A DNA stretch of 64,000 bases from Winogradskyella ludwigii (GTDB lineage Bacteria > Bacteroidota > Bacteroidia > Flavobacteriales > Flavobacteriaceae). The stretch spans positions 124,001-188,000 of the forward strand of contig NZ_JABFDF010000001.1 in assembly GCF_013403985.1 (NCBI RefSeq), given 5' to 3'. Positions 61,337-64,000 of the stretch are shown in pieces (the first letter of the stretch is position 1; each line of letters opens with the position of its first letter). The notes beneath the pieces are model-generated. The model was not told the DNA's origin. It worked only from the letters and a program-made list of their open reading frames with translations, and made no database searches. The position numbers and the translations under genes were made by a program.

Positions 61337-62077
61337 ATGCTACAAATAGAACACCTCTATTTATTTCTAGTCCTCCTACCCATAGTTGCCTTTTTATATG
61401 CAAGTGTTGGTCATGGTGGAGCGAGTGGTTATTTAGCATTAATGGCTCTATTTTCTTTTGCACCAGAAACTATGAAACCTACTGCTCTACTACTTAATTT
61501 GTTTGTTGCGAGTATTTCATTTTACTATTATTATAGAGAAGGTCATTTTAATAAAAAGTTGTTTTTATCTTTTGCTATCACTTCTATGCCATTTGCTTTT
61601 TTAGGCGGAATTATAGAAGTAGATGCCTCACTTTACAAGAAAATATTAGCCGTTTTATTAGTATTCGCTATTTTAAAAATGCTGAATGTTTTTGGAACAA
61701 AAAGCACTTCTGTTAAGAAAGTAAAACTGTGGCAAGGTTTAACTTTAGGCGCAATAATTGGTTTCTTTTCAGGATTAATTGGTATTGGCGGCGGCATTAT
61801 TTTAACACCAATTATTCTACTACTACATTGGGGAAATATGAAGGAAGCTGCAGCTGTTTCAGCTTTATTCATTTTTGTTAATTCGGCTGCAGGACTAGTT
61901 GGACAACTTTCTACAGGTGTTAGTATAGAATCGAGTTCGTTCCTTTTAGTTGCCATTGCTATAATCGGAGCCATTTTAGGTAGTTATTATGGTAGTAAAA
62001 AAATTAACAACAAACACCTAAAACACATGCTTGCACTTGTTTTAGTCATCGCTTGTATAAAACTTGTTTTTACTTAA
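61337..62077 (+). CDS. TauE/SafE-family anion transporter
   Basis: The 246-residue inner-membrane protein has seven or eight hydrophobic helices and the two related family motifs: S-V-G-H-G-G-A-S-G-Y near residue 23 and G-L-I-G-I-G-G-G-I-I-L-T near 145. The family exports or imports sulfur-containing and other anions. Its place within a molybdenum-cofactor operon suggests transport of molybdate, sulfite or a related oxyanion; this is inference. Confidence 0.9.
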   Translation: MLQIEHLYLFLVLLPIVAFLYASVGHGGASGYLALMALFSFAPETMKPTALLLNLFVASISFYYYYREGHFNKKLFLSFAITSMPFAFLGGIIEVDASLYKKILAVLLVFAILKMLNVFGTKSTSVKKVKLWQGLTLGAIIGFFSGLIGIGGGIILTPIILLLHWGNMKEAAAVSALFIFVNSAAGLVGQLSTGVSIESSSFLLVAIAIIGAILGSYYGSKKINNKHLKHMLALVLVIACIKLVFT

Positions 62078-62078
62078 G

Positions 62079-62657
62079 ATGATAGACAAAAAACACATAA
62101 CAGGTATTATTCTTGCTGGTGGACAAAGCCAACGCATGGGAACTGACAAAGGTTTAATTCTATGGAACAACATGCCTTTTGTACAACATATTATTAACGC
62201 TTTAGAACCATTAACATCGGAAATTATTATTGTATCTAATACTAAAGAATATGACGCTTTTGGATTAAAACGAATAGAGGACGCAATAGAAAACGCAGGA
62301 CCAGTTGCAGGAATTTATTCTGGTTTAAAAGCTTCAAAAACAATTTATAATTTGGTGTTAAGTTGCGACATACCATTAATAAGCACCAACATTTTAAAAC
62401 AACTAATTACTAGTGTAGAGGATGACGTAGATATTGTGCAAATAGAAAGCCAAGGACAAACCATGCCTCTTATTGCTTTGTATAAAAAGCAATGCGAAAC
62501 TATATTTTACAAGCTGCTTCTCGAAGATGAAAGACGTTTGAGATATGCTGTAAATACATGTAATGTTAAAACAATTATTTTAGATAAAAGTTTAAATGCA
62601 AATACAGCAAATATTAATACACCAGAACAATTAAAACAGATTAATAATGACCATTAA
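62079..62657 (+). CDS. mobA: Molybdenum cofactor guanylyltransferase MobA
   Basis: The 192-residue enzyme joins GMP to molybdopterin. It shows the nucleotidyl-transferase loop L-A-G-G-Q-S-Q-R-M-G-T-D-K-G near residue 11 and S-C-D-I-P-L-I near 95, with R-I-E-D-A-I-E-N-A-G-P between. I start at the ATG at 62079, two bases after the previous stop; an earlier Met at 62064 falls within the transporter gene. It overlaps moaD by 11 bases. Confidence 0.94.
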   Translation: MIDKKHITGIILAGGQSQRMGTDKGLILWNNMPFVQHIINALEPLTSEIIIVSNTKEYDAFGLKRIEDAIENAGPVAGIYSGLKASKTIYNLVLSCDIPLISTNILKQLITSVEDDVDIVQIESQGQTMPLIALYKKQCETIFYKLLLEDERRLRYAVNTCNVKTIILDKSLNANTANINTPEQLKQINNDH

Positions 62658-62880
62658 CGTTAAATATTTTGGACTAATAGCAGAAATTACTACCTGTGAA
62701 AAAGAGCGTATTCTTTTTACTAAAAAGAATGTATCTGAATTTTTAGAGCTATTGTATTTAAAATATCCAAGTCTAAAAAACAAAGATTTTCAAGTGGCGC
62801 AAAACCAAGAATTGGTTTCGCAAGACGCATTAATTTCAGGACATGAACTAGCACTTTTACCGCCTTTTGCAGGTGGATGA
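62647..62880 (+). CDS. moaD: Molybdopterin synthase sulfur carrier subunit MoaD
   Basis: The 77-residue ubiquitin-like protein ends L-L-P-P-F-A-G-G, the double-Gly tail activated by MoeB and carrying sulfur as thiocarboxylate. V-K-Y-F-G at the start is typical. It overlaps mobA upstream and moeB downstream (ATGA at 62877). Confidence 0.93.
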   Translation: MTINVKYFGLIAEITTCEKERILFTKKNVSEFLELLYLKYPSLKNKDFQVAQNQELVSQDALISGHELALLPPFAGG

Positions 62881-63959
62881 TTAATATGAATAGATACAAG
62901 AGACATATCGCATTATCAGAAATCGGACAAGCAGGTCAAAACAAACTTTTAAAAGCAAAAGTTTTAGTTATTGGAGCTGGTGGTTTGGGCTGCCCAATTT
63001 TACAGTATATAGCAGCTGCTGGAGTTGGCACTATTGGCATTATAGATTTGGATACTGTTGAAATTTCAAACCTACAACGACAAGTATTATTTGGCTCTGC
63101 TTCTATTGGATTGAATAAAGCGGAAGCTGCAAAAATACGTTTACAAGATTTAAACAATACCATTTCAATAACTAGTTATCCTAAAAAATTAACCCATCAA
63201 AATGCAATAACGTTATTTAAAAACTATGATATTATTGTAGATGGAACAGATAATTTTGAAACCCGTTATCTAATAAACGATGCTGCACTCATTACCAATA
63301 AACCTGTAGTTTTTGGTGCTATATATAAATTTGAAGGACAAGTATCTGTCTTTAATTATAAAAATGGTCCTAGTTACAGGTGTTTATTTTCTAATCAACA
63401 AGAAAAAGAACAATCTGGCAATTGTGGAGACGTTGGAGTTTTAGGCGTTTTACCCGGAATTATTGGTAGCATGCAAGCCAATGAAGTTCTAAAAATAATT
63501 TTAGACATAGGCAATATCCTTTCTGGAAAATTGTTGATTTATAATGCACTCAACTATCAAACTACAGTTTTAAAAATTAATAAATCGGAAGCAGAAATTA
63601 GTAAAGTTTTAGATAAAAAAGATTCATTTAAAACTAAGACTAGTAGCTTCAATTGTACTTCTGAAGTCCGTAAAATTTCAATAGCGGAAGCTTTAAAAAA
63701 GAAAAATATTCAGCTTATCGATGTTAGAGAAACTTCCGAAACACCAAAAATAGATAGTATAGCTATTACTTCCATTCCGTTAAGTGACTTAGAAAACAAC
63801 TTAGATAAAATCGATTTAAAAAAAGAAATTATCCTCTTTTGTCAATCTGGAAAACGTAGCAAACAGGCCGTTTCCATATTAAAACAATTAAATATTAATA
63901 ACTGTTTTTCTATAAAAGAAAACAGTTCAGAAATCAAAAAACATTTAGAAAACATATAG
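62877..63959 (+). CDS. moeB: MoeB/MoeZ-type adenylyltransferase with C-terminal rhodanese domain
   Basis: The 360-residue enzyme adenylates MoaD and probably supplies sulfur through a rhodanese domain. The ThiF-like domain has G-A-G-G-L-G-C-P near residue 33, N-L-Q-R-Q near 64, D-G-T-D-N-F near 121 and G-V-L-G-V-L-P-G near 190. The rhodanese domain (about 268-355) carries its active-site Cys in F-C-Q-S-G-K-R-S. The CxxC zinc ligands of E. coli MoeB are lost: the first pair is S-Y-R-C, and the second is missing. Start is at 62877, or a Met three codons later. Confidence 0.92.
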   Translation: MINMNRYKRHIALSEIGQAGQNKLLKAKVLVIGAGGLGCPILQYIAAAGVGTIGIIDLDTVEISNLQRQVLFGSASIGLNKAEAAKIRLQDLNNTISITSYPKKLTHQNAITLFKNYDIIVDGTDNFETRYLINDAALITNKPVVFGAIYKFEGQVSVFNYKNGPSYRCLFSNQQEKEQSGNCGDVGVLGVLPGIIGSMQANEVLKIILDIGNILSGKLLIYNALNYQTTVLKINKSEAEISKVLDKKDSFKTKTSSFNCTSEVRKISIAEALKKKNIQLIDVRETSETPKIDSIAITSIPLSDLENNLDKIDLKKEIILFCQSGKRSKQAVSILKQLNINNCFSIKENSSEIKKHLENI

Positions 63960-63962
63960 ATT

Positions 63963-64000
63963 ATGGCAGATAAAAAAACAAAAAACGTCTTTAAAAAAGG
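63963..64000 (+). CDS. Start of a further molybdenum-cofactor gene, probably moaE (cut by window end)
   Basis: Only 12 codons are visible, M-A-D-K-K-T-K-N-V-F-K-K, from an ATG three bases after the moeB stop. The operon context and resemblance to N termini of Bacteroidota MoaE that I recall suggest the large molybdopterin synthase subunit; the fragment is too short to be sure. Confidence 0.45.
   Translation, partial: MADKKTKNVFKK

Overview
The window is AT-rich Bacteroidota DNA, most likely from a marine member of the Flavobacteriaceae. The evidence is: type IX secretion (T9SS) sorting tails on two very large surface proteins; repeated promoters of the flavobacterial TAnnTTTG (-7) form; a tmRNA whose tag reads GENNYALAA; many short lipoproteins with a Cys lipobox; and typical flavobacterial families (tricorn-like S41 protease, DUF4920, DUF5723, DUF6268, TPR histidine kinases). 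I cannot name the genus.

Layout. 1-10.5 kb: 3' part of a tricorn-like protease, then a leftward run with a surface carboxypeptidase-regulatory-domain protein, DinB-like protein, PPK2 kinase, sigma-54-type response regulator, outer-membrane barrel, MscS channel and a NatA/NatB-type ABC exporter. 10.5-13.4 kb: grpE-dnaJ and a YceI lipoprotein. 13.4-23 kb: a decayed repeat region, a T9SS protein with HYR-like repeats, a beta-helix protein, a DUF5723 protein and a first two-component system (TPR kinase plus LuxR-type regulator, with a lipoprotein). 23-30.5 kb: MazG-like pyrophosphohydrolase, ilvE, DUF4920 and CxxCH lipoproteins, mnmD, a four-copy REP-like array, a TIGR01777 epimerase, a short BLUF photoreceptor and a retropepsin-like lipoprotein behind a 13-unit tetranucleotide repeat. 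30.5-37.6 kb: an accessory stretch with a DTW protein, two orphan genes, cassette-like repeats, an AIPR (abortive infection) protein, a phospholipase D lipoprotein and DUF3095. 37.8-49.2 kb: dipeptidyl peptidase III, SRPBCC-GyrI protein, crcB, a small winged-helix regulator with matching operators before two units, and a tightly overlapping membrane-protein operon containing a Coq4-like protein. 49.4-54.6 kb: a 1328-residue T9SS beta-propeller/LamG protein, a structured RNA and ssrA with an integration-type 3' end duplication. 54.6-59.6 kb: a LipL32-like gene, a SIMPL protein and a membrane protein, beside a second TPR kinase/LuxR system. 59.8-64 kb: a molybdenum cofactor operon (moeA, modE-like, tauE-like, mobA, moaD, moeB, and the start of a probable moaE).

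How it fits together. The strongest new signal is regulatory. Five leftward promoters carry a 15-16 bp palindrome (TACC/TCCC/TACTC type) whose proximal edge lies 30-31 bases from the end of a -7 box; a sixth lies 54 bases away. These sites stand before both two-component systems, the DUF5723 gene, the LipL32-like operon, the T9SS propeller gene, and an apparently gene-less stretch at 13.5-13.8 kb that may make an RNA. The palindromes resemble 7-2-7 NarL/FixJ sites and are best explained as targets of the two local LuxR-type regulators. Two further operators fit local regulators: ACTTTG-5-CAAAGT before 42331 and 43395, and a ModE-type box (GTTATATC-6-GATATAAC) just downstream of the moeA -7 box.

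All functional calls come from reading the sequence and from family knowledge; no search or folding program was run.
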